From Kofleriaceae bacterium (GTDB lineage: Bacteria; Myxococcota_A; Polyangia; Haliangiales; Haliangiaceae): DNA of 14,971 nt. This document shows positions 1-7,753 of this stretch, in pieces. The stretch spans positions 1-14,971 of the forward strand of contig JAHEAK010000050.1 of the NCBI GenBank assembly GCA_024642805.1, written 5' to 3'. Made by a program: the position numbers and the translations under genes. Positions within the stretch are counted from its first letter, which is position 1. Every line of letters begins with the position of its first letter. Below the pieces are notes generated by a model, which did no database searches, was not told the origin of the DNA, and saw only the letters and a list, made by a program, of their open reading frames with translations.

Positions 1-161
1 GAGGACAACGCGCCGAACTTATGTACTACGCTGCTGTCGTCGGCGCAGAGAGCCGCAACCCACAGGCCAGCAAGGAACTGCTCGAAGAAGTGGTCAAGGG
101 CAGCATGGTGCTCTTCTTCGAATACGAGCTGGCCAGAGCCCGCCTGCTGCAGCTGCAATGA
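1..161 (+). CDS. C-terminal end of a helical (TPR-like) protein, 5' truncated
   Basis: Frame 3 is open from the window edge to a TGA at 159-161 and encodes about 52 residues. They read as amphipathic helices rich in Ala, Leu, Glu and Arg (for example YYAAVVGAES and ELARARLLQLQ), which fits the end of a TPR or similar helical-repeat protein. The stop overlaps the next start as ATGA, so the two genes are probably translationally coupled and this is an upstream member of the cytochrome operon. Third codon positions are mostly G or C, as in the neighbours. The family cannot be fixed from so short a piece. Confidence 0.6.
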   Translation, partial: GQRAELMYYAAVVGAESRNPQASKELLEEVVKGSMVLFFEYELARARLLQLQ

Positions 162-1450
162 GACGCCTGCTCTACGGATGGCTGCCGACACGGGCGCAGC
201 TCTTGTGCATGCTGGTCCTGTGGACGGCTTGCGGCAAGGCGCAGCGCGGCGAAGTCGTGCCCATCGTCGCCATCGAGGCCTTGCGCTTTCCGCACGAAAG
301 TCACATCAAAGTGAGTTGCCTCGCCTGCCACTCGCCATCCAATCAGGAGCAAAAGCGACCTGCGCACGCGAGCTGTGATCAGGCGGCATGCCACCAGGCG
401 GCCTTTCGCGGCCAGCCAACCGAGATGTGCGCCCTGTGCCATGAGGGCCTCGGTGAGACGCCCACGGATCCAAGCCCGCTCCTGCCCTATCCGCCCGGGT
501 CGGGCACGCGCTCCCTGCCTTCGACCTTCTCGCATCGGCAGCACCTGGATGCGAGCACGATGGAGGCCAGCCTCGGCTTTCACATTAGCTGCATCGACTG
601 TCATCAACTGCAAACCTCCACCAGTGCCGGTGCCATGCGAAGCCCCGCACACGCCGATTGCGCACGTTGTCATGCCGCCGAAGCCGCGCCGCTTGGCACG
701 CCCTCGATGCAGGACTGCGTCAGCTGCCACCGCAGCGATGGGCCTTCGAGTAGCCGCGCACGCGACTTCATCACTGGCGACTTGCACTTCAGTCACCGCC
801 AACATCGTATCGATCGTCGCGGCGAACTCATCTCCTGCGCCAGCTGTCATGCCGAGTCTGTACAGGCCGACGCGAGTCAGGCGGGCAAGCACGCCGTGCC
901 CAAGATGCGCGTCTGCGTCGATTGCCACGATGACACCGATCGAGTACCTCAGACCAAGCGCATGCGCCGCTGTGAGACCTGCCACAGCACCCGCAGTGCC
1001 GGGCTGAGCGCCATCGCACCACGCTCGCACATGCCCGCGACCGAGCGACCGGAAAACCACACGCAGGCATTTCGCCGCGATCACGCAGACGACGCTCGTG
1101 CCGATGCCAATGCCTGTGGCAAGTGCCATACCGTGCTCTCGGGGAACCGTCGCGACACCTGCGACGAGTGTCATCAGGTCATGCAACCGCAGGATCACGT
1201 CATCACCTGGCGCGAGTACGACCATGGACCAGAAGCGGCCACCGACCCCGAAAGATGCACGACCTGTCACCAGGCGGACTTCTGCGTAGCCTGCCACCAA
1301 ACTCGCCCGCGCTCGCACTTTCCCGCTCTCGACTTCCGCAGCGGCGGCCATGGCACACAGGCCATCCTCAACATGCGCGCGTGTGTCGCATGCCATCAAC
1401 CCAGTGATGACTGCACAGGCTCTGGCTGTCATCGAGGTGAGAGCCTGTGA
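158..1450 (+). CDS. multiheme c-type cytochrome (15 heme motifs), probable lipoprotein
   Basis: Predicted exported electron-transfer protein of 430 aa. Thirteen CXXCH motifs lie at residues 54, 91, 145, 168, 187, 227, 253, 272, 320, 335, 367, 376 and 409. Two CX4CH motifs (CDQAACH at 73 and CTGSGCH at 419) bring the total to 15 possible covalent heme c sites. Eighteen further histidines, including two FSHRQH segments (124-129 and 211-216), are enough for bis-His ligation of every heme; FSHxxH segments are common in respiratory multiheme cytochromes. The N-terminus (RR, then a hydrophobic stretch ending LWTAC at 21-25) looks like a signal peptide with a relaxed lipobox, so Cys25 may be lipidated. 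There is no Shine-Dalgarno; the ATGA overlap with the upstream gene suggests coupled translation. The next gene, a predicted outer-membrane barrel, overlaps it by 4 bp. By inference it is the cytochrome of an outer-membrane conduit or a periplasmic electron carrier; the partner reductase is not visible. Confidence 0.93.
   Translation: MRRLLYGWLPTRAQLLCMLVLWTACGKAQRGEVVPIVAIEALRFPHESHIKVSCLACHSPSNQEQKRPAHASCDQAACHQAAFRGQPTEMCALCHEGLGETPTDPSPLLPYPPGSGTRSLPSTFSHRQHLDASTMEASLGFHISCIDCHQLQTSTSAGAMRSPAHADCARCHAAEAAPLGTPSMQDCVSCHRSDGPSSSRARDFITGDLHFSHRQHRIDRRGELISCASCHAESVQADASQAGKHAVPKMRVCVDCHDDTDRVPQTKRMRRCETCHSTRSAGLSAIAPRSHMPATERPENHTQAFRRDHADDARADANACGKCHTVLSGNRRDTCDECHQVMQPQDHVITWREYDHGPEAATDPERCTTCHQADFCVACHQTRPRSHFPALDFRSGGHGTQAILNMRACVACHQPSDDCTGSGCHRGESL
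1434..1440 (+). promoter_or_regulatory. Shine-Dalgarno for the GTG start of the barrel gene
   Basis: GAGGTGA sits 6 nt before the GTG at 1447 and lies inside the last codons of the cytochrome gene. It is a close match to the anti-SD complement and supports GTG as the true start. Confidence 0.6.
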
Positions 1451-3171
1451 GACTCACCGCCCTCGCAGCGCTCTTGCTAGTGCTAACGGCTGCCGACACG
1501 GTTTGCGCCGACCCACTGCGACTGTCGCTAGGAGTACCACCTAGAGCTCTCGGCATGCGGCAACCGAGCTGGCGCCTTGCGGCGGTGGATCCGGAACCCA
1601 GCGATGACGAGGATGACAAGGAGGCGACCAGGGGCGCAGGATCGGGGCGCAGTGTCTTCTCCCTGCCCACCGGCGCCGATCTAGATCTGGAGGGCGGCAG
1701 CCTGGATCGGCTGGCTCGTCAACCCAGCGAGCTCGACGTGGTCGCGCCACCCAGCGCGCTTTCGGAGCGAGTCATCTTTCGTTTCAGCGTCGGCATGGGC
1801 CTGGAGGGTGGGCAGCCCAGTGGCAATCCCAACCTCTCCGGCGCCGCCCTCGACGAGAGTCGCGAGTACCAGCGGCTGCGAATCTACAGCTTTGGCGACG
1901 CCGTCATTGGCAGCCGCGGCCTTGGTCTCGAGAGCTTGAACAGCTACCTGGCCGCGCACGTTCGTCTGAATCAGTCTTTCTCTCAGAACACGAGCGCGCT
2001 GCCATCGATCTACGATGAAGACCTGCAGCAGCCACTGGTGCGCAGCGCCTACGCCGAGCTCGATGAGCCCATCGCCTTGCCGCGTCTCAAACCCCTCTAC
2101 GTGCGAGCCGGTCGCAGCTACGGCTATGGTCTCAGTCCCGTCCACTTCGACGGGCTCACGATCGGCTACGACACGCCGGCTCTCAAGCTGAGCGTCTTTG
2201 CAGGACAGCGAGTGAGTCTCTACGGCCTGGACAACGATCGCTTCGCTGAGCAGGGCGTCGTCTCTGGGTCGACGATTCGGGCCGACCTCTTCGAGTGGCG
2301 ACGCTGGCCCCTGGTGGTCTTCGCTTCGACCTTGACCTTCGATCAGCACGATCACTTTCGCACGGGTCTGGCGCTTCGCTGGCATCGCGACGTCTTGGTG
2401 TCCACCTCGCTGCGCACCCTCGATCGCTCCCTGGCGCGCTCCGATCTAGCGGTGCGAGCTCGCATCTCCCAGGTGACGACGATCAACGCCAGCCTGAGCA
2501 ATCGCTCACGAGCCGACTGGGGCTTTGGTTCACTGCTGATCGATCCGCCCGACAGCGCCGCCGATCCTCGTCGCTACCTCGACCTTGGCCCCGTGCTGCC
2601 GCGCAGCTTTCTGAGCGTCCGCTACGGTACCGTGCTCCTGCAAAACCTCGATGTGCTTCTGCGCGCCGGCGGCGCCCTCGACCACCGCAACAAGGAAAGC
2701 GAAGCGCCGAGTTCCTTTTCTTCCTCCTATGCCGAGGCTGGCAGCGCCATCGAGGTTCACTTGCGACGCACTCTTCGGATCGGCGCGGCCCTCGCCACGA
2801 GACGCTACTTCCTAGCCAACGAAAAAAAGACCGACCTGATTCCCGGTCGTCCCGACGCCCTGCCCGTCAATCTGGGCTCGACGGGTGCAGCCTCCTTCCT
2901 GGAAGGAGGACTCAGTGTCAACTACAGCGCTGGTGCCAGGCAGTTTAGCGCTGGCGCCGAGTTCTACGCGCGCCGTTACACCTTTGCCTCGGAGTATCTC
3001 GCCAGCAACCAGGGTGATGTGCGCAGTGGCGGTCGCTTCAGCGCTGAGGGCTGGGCCTCGCAGCGCATCCGACTTCGCACGGAGTACGACGTGAGCTTCA
3101 ATCAGCTGCAAATGGCTCCCGAGCTCCGCGGTCTCAAGACACTTCGAGTGCTCATGGAAGGCAGTTTTTGA
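1447..3171 (+). CDS. predicted outer-membrane beta-barrel protein (porin-like)
   Basis: A 574-aa exported protein. Residues 1-21 form a signal peptide (basic MR, hydrophobic LAALLLVL, cleavage near VCA-DP). An acidic, low-complexity stretch follows at about residues 48-70. From about residue 105 the chain is a series of alternating polar/hydrophobic strands with many Tyr, Arg, Ser and Gly and aromatic edges. One stretch, LYVRAGRSYGYGLSPVHFDG and the strand after it, resembles the strand pattern of alginate-export/OprB-like porins. It ends in a strand closing in Phe (RVLMEGSF), the usual outer-membrane sorting signal. There is no CXXC near the N-terminus as in MtrB. The GTG start overlaps the cytochrome stop (GTGA) and has a good SD, so the two are made together. 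By inference it is the barrel that could sheath the 15-heme cytochrome. A general porin is the alternative; the exact family was not recognised. Confidence 0.8.
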   Translation: MRLTALAALLLVLTAADTVCADPLRLSLGVPPRALGMRQPSWRLAAVDPEPSDDEDDKEATRGAGSGRSVFSLPTGADLDLEGGSLDRLARQPSELDVVAPPSALSERVIFRFSVGMGLEGGQPSGNPNLSGAALDESREYQRLRIYSFGDAVIGSRGLGLESLNSYLAAHVRLNQSFSQNTSALPSIYDEDLQQPLVRSAYAELDEPIALPRLKPLYVRAGRSYGYGLSPVHFDGLTIGYDTPALKLSVFAGQRVSLYGLDNDRFAEQGVVSGSTIRADLFEWRRWPLVVFASTLTFDQHDHFRTGLALRWHRDVLVSTSLRTLDRSLARSDLAVRARISQVTTINASLSNRSRADWGFGSLLIDPPDSAADPRRYLDLGPVLPRSFLSVRYGTVLLQNLDVLLRAGGALDHRNKESEAPSSFSSSYAEAGSAIEVHLRRTLRIGAALATRRYFLANEKKTDLIPGRPDALPVNLGSTGAASFLEGGLSVNYSAGARQFSAGAEFYARRYTFASEYLASNQGDVRSGGRFSAEGWASQRIRLRTEYDVSFNQLQMAPELRGLKTLRVLMEGSF

Positions 3172-3207
3172 AGGCAGGCGCTACGGGCCTGTGCTAGTTC
3201 GCAGTTC

Positions 3208-3987
3208 ATGTTGAGGGCAACACACACCGCCGCGGCGCTGGTCGCGTTCATCCTCCTGTGTGGCGATGCGGCGCATGCGGGCATTTACAATCTGCAGAGC
3301 ATCCTGGCCACCGAGGCCGAGGAGGGTCTGAGCGGGGCCATCAGCGCCGCTGCCGACTATCGCAGCGGCAACGTCGATTACTTGTTCATCAGTGCCACTC
3401 CCCTGGTGCGCTATCGCTCGGGCAAGCACCTGGTGGTCGGCATCACGCGCGCCGAGCACAAGACCAGCAAAGGTGACACCATCGCCTCGCGCAGCTTCGA
3501 GCACGTGCGCTATCGCTACACCTTCTCGCAACGGCTGCTCGGCGAAGTCTTCGCGCAGCACGAATTCGACGCCATCAAACGCCTACAGCTGCGGGCCCTG
3601 GTCGGCATGGGCCCCAAGATCGACATCGTCGAGGGCACGTCCTATGGGGTTTCCGTGGGCCTGGCCTACATGCTCGAATACGAGCGCTTGCAAGACGACG
3701 GAGCCGCCGACGCCGGTCAGAGCGATCTGCAGCATCGCAACTCAAGTTATCTCGTCGCACGCTACGAGCTCGACGATCGGGTGCAGTTGATCGAGACCAT
3801 GTACGTGCAGCCCCGCCTCACCGGCGCTAGCGACACGCGCCTATTGTCAGATAGCGAGCTCACGGTGCAAGTAACCAAGCGGGTGAGCTTCACAAGCTCC
3901 TTCTCCATTGCCTACGATAGTCGCCCGCCCGCTAGCATCAAGCGCCTCGACACGGCCCTGGTGTCCTCGCTCACTCTGCAACTTTAG
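3208..3987 (+). CDS. DUF481/YdiY-like outer-membrane protein
   Basis: A 259-aa protein with a signal peptide (residues 1-24, cleavage near AAHA-G), then short amphipathic beta strands throughout. The centre, with YRYTFSQRLLGEVFAQHEFD followed by KRLQLRALVGMGPKID, matches the strand-turn pattern of the DUF481 family (E. coli YdiY, 'salt-induced outer membrane protein'). The chain ends in LTLQL. These are small outer-membrane barrels of unknown function. It lies 36 bp after the barrel gene and directly before the DUF5916 gene, so it is probably in the same operon. The SD is weak (nothing convincing just before ATG 3208); an in-frame TTG lies one codon downstream. Confidence 0.75.
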   Translation: MLRATHTAAALVAFILLCGDAAHAGIYNLQSILATEAEEGLSGAISAAADYRSGNVDYLFISATPLVRYRSGKHLVVGITRAEHKTSKGDTIASRSFEHVRYRYTFSQRLLGEVFAQHEFDAIKRLQLRALVGMGPKIDIVEGTSYGVSVGLAYMLEYERLQDDGAADAGQSDLQHRNSSYLVARYELDDRVQLIETMYVQPRLTGASDTRLLSDSELTVQVTKRVSFTSSFSIAYDSRPPASIKRLDTALVSSLTLQL

Positions 3988-3989
3988 GA
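3986..3989 (+). promoter_or_regulatory. Shine-Dalgarno overlapping the upstream stop, fixes a TTG start
   Basis: The DUF481 stop codon TAG runs into AGGA, which lies 6 nt before TTG 3996. This spacing favours TTG over the in-frame ATG at 4068, which has no SD and would leave a signal peptide without a basic N-region. Confidence 0.5.
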
Positions 3990-3995
3990 CGTACC

Positions 3996-6659
3996 TTGCC
4001 CTTCCCCCGTCACGACTCGCCGCCGCCTTGCACCACATCGCCCAGCGTTGGCGCACGCGTGCTCGCGATGTGCATCGCCCTGCTCGTCCTTAGCCATGGG
4101 TCAGCGCATCGCGCCTGGGCAGGCGTGTCGGGTGAGGGCGTCGACAAGCAGATGACGGCGGTGCGAACCAGCATCGCCCCGATCATCGACGGAGATTTGA
4201 GCGATGCGATCTGGGCCAAGGTCGCGCCAGATGACCGCTTCACCCAGCACTTTCCCGTCGACGGCGTTGCCCCGACCCAGCGCACCACGGTGCAGGTGAG
4301 CTTCGATGACCGCTTCCTGTATGTAGCAATCAATGCCTTCGACGAGCAGCCCGCCGCCATCTCGCGGCCCATTGCCCGTCGCGACAGCCTCATCTCCTCC
4401 GATCGAATAGAACTATTCTTAGACACTCGTCACGACCACGACAGCGGTTTTTGGTTCAGCATCAACGCCGCCGGCGTACTTGCCGATGGCGAGGTGCACG
4501 ACGACAATCGAATCAACTTCGACTGGGACGCCGTATGGACGGGCAAAGCCCGCGTGCACGGCGAGGGCTGGTCTGCTGAGCTAGCCATCCCACTGTCGAT
4601 CTTGCGCTACCCGAGTGGGGGCTCTCCGGAGTTTGGCATCAACATCAAGCGCAGCGTTCACCGCACCGGCGAAATCTCGCACTGGGCACACATCCCGCGC
4701 GCCACCAGCGGCACCATGAGTCGAGCCGGGCATCTGGTCGGCCTCGAAGGCGTCGAGCCGGTGCGCACCTTCGAGCTGCGTCCCTTCGGCGTCATTCGGC
4801 TGCAGACCGAGCTTGGCGCTGGCGGCAGCTTCGCGTTCGGAGATGCCCAGAGCACAGCCGAGATGAGCGTCGGTCTCGATGCCAAGGTCGGCCTCTCGGA
4901 AGGCATGACCCTCGATGCCACCATCAATCCAGACTTCGGCCAGGTCGAAGCCGATCCGGTGGTCCTCAATCTCAGCAGCTTCGAGACCTTCTTTCCCGAA
5001 AAGCGTCCCTTTTTCCTCGAGGGCGCCGGCTTGTTCGTAACCGACATCAGGCTCATTCACTCCAGGCGCATCGGCCAGCGGACTAGCTCCTTTGGCACCG
5101 GCAGTAACATTCGCTTGAACGACGGCAGCCAGGCCGTGGTGACACACTCCGAGCTGGCAGTGCCCATCTTTGCAGCGGCGCGCATCAGCGGTACCGCAGG
5201 CAACGACATCAGCTACAACGCCCTCAGCGCCGTCACCGGTCCAGAGGATGTCGAGATCGGCGATGGCTTCGATCGCAAGAGCATCGAAGTCGCCCCCGGC
5301 CACAACTACACGGCCGCGCGCGCCAAGTACTCGCTGGGCGGGTCCTCGTACCTGGGCCTGGCCGGCACCTCGGTCGCACGCCTGGGCTCCAGCCGCGATC
5401 CGATCGCCAATCACGACGCCTTTGCCGAAAGCATCGATGGCCGTTGGGTGCGCTCCGACGGTATGTACCGACTCTACTTTCAAGTGGCCTCCGCTCAACG
5501 AGGCGGCGGCGACCGCTTCGAGGAGGGCGACCGCTTCTGTCAGGACGCAAACAGCTGCCGGCCCATCACCAGACCCGACGGGACGATTCAAGCGCCAGGT
5601 GACGTTGGCAGCGCCGGCGAGTTCGGTGGCGCCAAAGCTAGCGGAGCACTGCGCCTCTACACCCGCTACCGCTTTGTCTCGCCCACTTTCGATGTCGATG
5701 ACTTTGGCTTCGAAAACGACTGGGACTACCACGAGCACGTGGGCAATGCCTCCTACTATCACGAGGCTCCCTTTCTGTGGTTCGAGCGCGCGGAGCTAAA
5801 TCTAACCAGCGTCACCCATCTTGGATTCGACGGGACTCGCAAGCAGCTGAGCTTCAGCTCGTCCCTCAACTTGATGATGCAAAACTTCTGGACAACCAAC
5901 CTCAAGCTCGAGTGGCAGCCGGCTGGCAACTACACGACTAGGGAGACCTCCGATGGCGCGCGTTTCGAGCAGAGCGACGTGTTGCGCGCCGACTTCGACC
6001 TGGCCACCGACAGCCGCAAGGACATTAGCGGCGGTATTGGCAGCGAACAGCTCATCAGCCCTAGCACCGAGCTGCGCCTCAGTTCGGCCTATGCCTACGG
6101 CACGCTGCGCCCAACCCCGCCGCTCGAGCTCAAGTTGCAATCGGATCTGAGTTTCAAGCGTGGTGACCTGCGAGTCATCGACTGCATCGCCGATGAAGGC
6201 AGCTGCTGGCGTCGCTCCCTGATACGCGACTACACCCTGGCCCTCCAGGACACCCAGAGCCTCAACGTCACCGCGCGCGCCAGCCTGGCCATCACCAACG
6301 AGCTGAGTCTGGAAGGCTACTGGCAACTCTTCGCTGCCGGTGGCGAGCTTCATGACTATCTAGGCCTCTATGGTCTCACCGGAGCAAGTCCCGAGATTCG
6401 GCGAGGACAAGGCGAGGAGCTGCCCTTCGATGGCGACATCGATAACGATGGCAGCCCCGATGACCGCTTCTCCTTCGCCACTCTCAACGCCAACGTGGTG
6501 CTGCGCTGGGAGCTCTTTCCTGGCAATACTCTCATCGCGGTCTACACCCGCTCACAGCGCAACGATCGCGATCGCAACAAGCTTGCCTACGCGGGCCTGC
6601 GCAGCGGACCAGCAGAAGAAATCTTCTTGCTCAAGTTCACGCTCTTCGCGGGTCTGTAA
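3996..6659 (+). CDS. CBM9-like / DUF5916 outer-membrane protein
   Basis: An 887-aa protein. Residues 1-43 are an extended signal peptide (Arg5, Arg21, hydrophobic VLAMCIALLVL, cleavage near AWA-G). Residues 57-205 form a carbohydrate-binding-module-9-like beta sandwich (IDGDLSDAIWAK, FDDRFLYVAINAFD, DRIELFLDT, WSAELAIPLSILRYP). From about residue 210 it is a DUF5916 barrel with the family hallmarks TLDATINPDFGQVEADP (306-321) and FFPEKRPFFLEGAGLF (332-347), and a terminal strand LLKFTLFAGL. An acidic DIDNDGSPDD segment near the C-terminus could bind Ca2+. The length is typical of the family. These proteins are common in Bacteroidota and Myxococcota, probably sit in the outer membrane, and have no established substrate. 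The start is TTG, supported by a well-placed SD that overlaps the previous stop. Last gene of the envelope operon: the next gene converges 13 bp after its stop. Confidence 0.88.
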   Translation: MPFPRHDSPPPCTTSPSVGARVLAMCIALLVLSHGSAHRAWAGVSGEGVDKQMTAVRTSIAPIIDGDLSDAIWAKVAPDDRFTQHFPVDGVAPTQRTTVQVSFDDRFLYVAINAFDEQPAAISRPIARRDSLISSDRIELFLDTRHDHDSGFWFSINAAGVLADGEVHDDNRINFDWDAVWTGKARVHGEGWSAELAIPLSILRYPSGGSPEFGINIKRSVHRTGEISHWAHIPRATSGTMSRAGHLVGLEGVEPVRTFELRPFGVIRLQTELGAGGSFAFGDAQSTAEMSVGLDAKVGLSEGMTLDATINPDFGQVEADPVVLNLSSFETFFPEKRPFFLEGAGLFVTDIRLIHSRRIGQRTSSFGTGSNIRLNDGSQAVVTHSELAVPIFAAARISGTAGNDISYNALSAVTGPEDVEIGDGFDRKSIEVAPGHNYTAARAKYSLGGSSYLGLAGTSVARLGSSRDPIANHDAFAESIDGRWVRSDGMYRLYFQVASAQRGGGDRFEEGDRFCQDANSCRPITRPDGTIQAPGDVGSAGEFGGAKASGALRLYTRYRFVSPTFDVDDFGFENDWDYHEHVGNASYYHEAPFLWFERAELNLTSVTHLGFDGTRKQLSFSSSLNLMMQNFWTTNLKLEWQPAGNYTTRETSDGARFEQSDVLRADFDLATDSRKDISGGIGSEQLISPSTELRLSSAYAYGTLRPTPPLELKLQSDLSFKRGDLRVIDCIADEGSCWRRSLIRDYTLALQDTQSLNVTARASLAITNELSLEGYWQLFAAGGELHDYLGLYGLTGASPEIRRGQGEELPFDGDIDNDGSPDDRFSFATLNANVVLRWELFPGNTLIAVYTRSQRNDRDRNKLAYAGLRSGPAEEIFLLKFTLFAGL

Positions 6660-6672
6660 GGCCGGCCGCGTG

Positions 6673-7020
6673 CTAGAAGGGCCAGAGCCCCCAAAGAAAA
6701 TACAAAGCGGTGAAGACCACGGCCGTCACGGCCCAGGCACCAGCCAGCTGCAGGAAGGCGCTGCTGACGGCTTTCTTACGGCGGGTTGCCACGAGCACGC
6801 ACAGAGCCGCAGCCACCAGAGCGCCGGCCAGCCCCCACACGATCATGCCGGGATAGACCATGACCGAAGCACCAGGCGGCGCATCGGCCACGAGCCACTC
6901 GTGAGCATAGGGCTCGTACATGAGCATGGGCCAGCCGCCAAAATCGCACAGCAGATAGCCGAGCGCGAAACCGACCACGGCCGCGACCCCAATCAAGTAT
7001 GCAACCTGCCACCTTGGCAC
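6673..7020 (-). CDS. small three-helix membrane protein of unknown function
   Basis: A 115-aa protein with three predicted transmembrane helices (about residues 7-25, 53-78 and 91-112). The first loop is rich in Trp, Tyr and Pro (FGGWPMLMYEPYAHEW) and is followed by a basic turn (TRRKK, 79-83) that would place this loop in the cytoplasm. GTG start, with AGGA 7 nt upstream on the minus strand (7028-7031). An overlapping ATG (7028-7026) is in a different frame. It faces the DUF5916 gene tail to tail across 13 bp. No family was recognised. The membrane pattern, SD and lack of a better ORF make it likely to be real. Confidence 0.6.
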   Translation of the reverse strand: MPRWQVAYLIGVAAVVGFALGYLLCDFGGWPMLMYEPYAHEWLVADAPPGASVMVYPGMIVWGLAGALVAAALCVLVATRRKKAVSSAFLQLAGAWAVTAVVFTALYFLWGLWPF

Positions 7021-7151
7021 GCTCGCATCCTACCACCCTCTCCCATGGCCAAGCCCGAGCTGGCGCACACGCCCATCAGCGCATGACGATGAGGCTGACG
7101 CTCTGCCTGTAGATAGCGAGACCCGGCAATGAGAAATCGCCAACCAGCAAA

Positions 7152-7180
7152 TTGCCCCGCCCCTGGCTTTCTTCCAAAAT
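7152..7180 (+). promoter_or_regulatory. candidate sigma-70-type promoter for the DUF3332 gene
   Basis: TTGCCC (7152-7157) and CAAAAT (7175-7180) are separated by 17 bp, each matching 4 of 6 consensus bases. Transcription would start near 7187, about 38 nt before the ATG at 7225. Such matches occur by chance, so this is tentative. Confidence 0.28.
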
Positions 7181-7213
7181 GCCCACGCGCCGCGCGACGC
7201 GGTCATTCGACTC

Positions 7214-7219
7214 AGGAGA
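7214..7219 (+). promoter_or_regulatory. Shine-Dalgarno that sets the DUF3332 start
   Basis: AGGAGA lies 5 nt before ATG 7225. It selects this start over the in-frame upstream ATG at 7129, which would add 32 residues unlike the family and bury the signal peptide. Confidence 0.65.
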
Positions 7220-7224
7220 ATTCC

Positions 7225-7686
7225 ATGCGAACCCTTGCTTCCAAAACACTCATCGCCCTGCTTGTCAGCGGCACGACTGTCTACGCCAGCTGCTATGGCT
7301 CCTTCGCTCTCACCAAGAAAGTGCATTGGTGGAACGGCGCGGCTTCCAGCAACAAGTTCGTGCAGTGGTTGGTCTTCGTCGGTCTCAACGTCATTCCCAT
7401 CTATGGCCTGGCCGTCGTCGTCGACGCCTTGGTGGTCAACAGCCTCGAGTTTTGGACGGGTAGTAATCCGGTCAAGGGCGTTGCCAGTCGCGTCGAGAAG
7501 AACGCGGACGGAACTGCCACTGTCTATCGCGGCGACGAGGTCTACACCGCGGTGCCTGTCGGGCCCGACCGCGTCGAGATCTATAAAGGCGAGCAGCGAC
7601 TCGGCATCGCTGCGGTGGCACAAGATGGCTCCCTCGTGGTGACCGACGAGAGCGGCGCCGTGCGCCTCAGCCAAAACGCGCTCTAG
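7225..7686 (+). CDS. DUF3332-family envelope protein
   Basis: A 153-aa protein. Residues 1-23 are a signal sequence (MRTLASK, hydrophobic core) ending VYASC; family members commonly have a lipoprotein Cys here, so Cys23 may be lipidated although the box is poor. It is followed by the family core: CYGSFALTKKVHWWNG (23-38), then a hydrophobic FVGLNVIPIYGLAVVVDALV (51-70) and VNSLEFWTGSNPV. The C-terminal half (about 84-150) is a small predicted beta domain (TATVYRGDEVYTAVPVG). Function is unknown; members are small proteins next to varied envelope genes. It has its own SD and possible promoter and is followed by possible terminator hairpins, so it is probably monocistronic. Confidence 0.82.
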   Translation: MRTLASKTLIALLVSGTTVYASCYGSFALTKKVHWWNGAASSNKFVQWLVFVGLNVIPIYGLAVVVDALVVNSLEFWTGSNPVKGVASRVEKNADGTATVYRGDEVYTAVPVGPDRVEIYKGEQRLGIAAVAQDGSLVVTDESGAVRLSQNAL

Positions 7687-7701
7687 CACAAGCCGCCGCC
7701 A

Positions 7702-7737
7702 GGCCCAGCTGAGAAGGTGGGCCGATTCGGCGCTTTT
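7702..7737 (+). terminator. possible terminator hairpins after the DUF3332 gene
   Basis: GGCCCA (7702-7707) pairs with TGGGCC (7718-7723), with a further short stem closing on a GAGA loop. An alternative short hairpin GCCG-ATT-CGGC (7721-7731) is followed by GCTTTT. The stems overlap and the T tract is only four bases, so termination efficiency is uncertain. Confidence 0.3.
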
Positions 7738-7753
7738 GTGTCAAACTCGCGCC

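Noticed and set aside
375..1007. 210-codon + strand frame inside the cytochrome gene
   Set aside because: Arg/Ala/Pro-rich composition typical of a +1/+2 shadow; the overlapping heme-motif frame is clearly the real one.
26..1432. 468-codon open frame on the - strand opposite the cytochrome
   Set aside because: It lies wholly antisense to a gene with 15 heme motifs, has no recognisable domain, and is the kind of long shadow frame expected in GC-rich coding DNA.
3173..3193. Short inverted repeat CAGGC...GCCTG between the barrel and DUF481 genes
   Set aside because: Only 5 bp with a 7-nt loop and no T tract; too weak to call a terminator or regulatory hairpin within a probable operon.
4581..5762. 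393-codon open frame on the - strand
   Set aside because: Antisense shadow of the DUF5916 gene, whose hallmark motifs fix the coding strand.
7015..7025. TGGCAC near the start of the 115-aa membrane gene
   Set aside because: No GC element at the -12 position (CATCC instead of TTGCW), and it overlaps the start of the - strand gene.
7129..7224. Upstream in-frame start for the DUF3332 gene
   Set aside because: The extra 32 residues are Arg/Pro-rich, unlike the family, and would block the signal peptide; the SD sits before ATG 7225.
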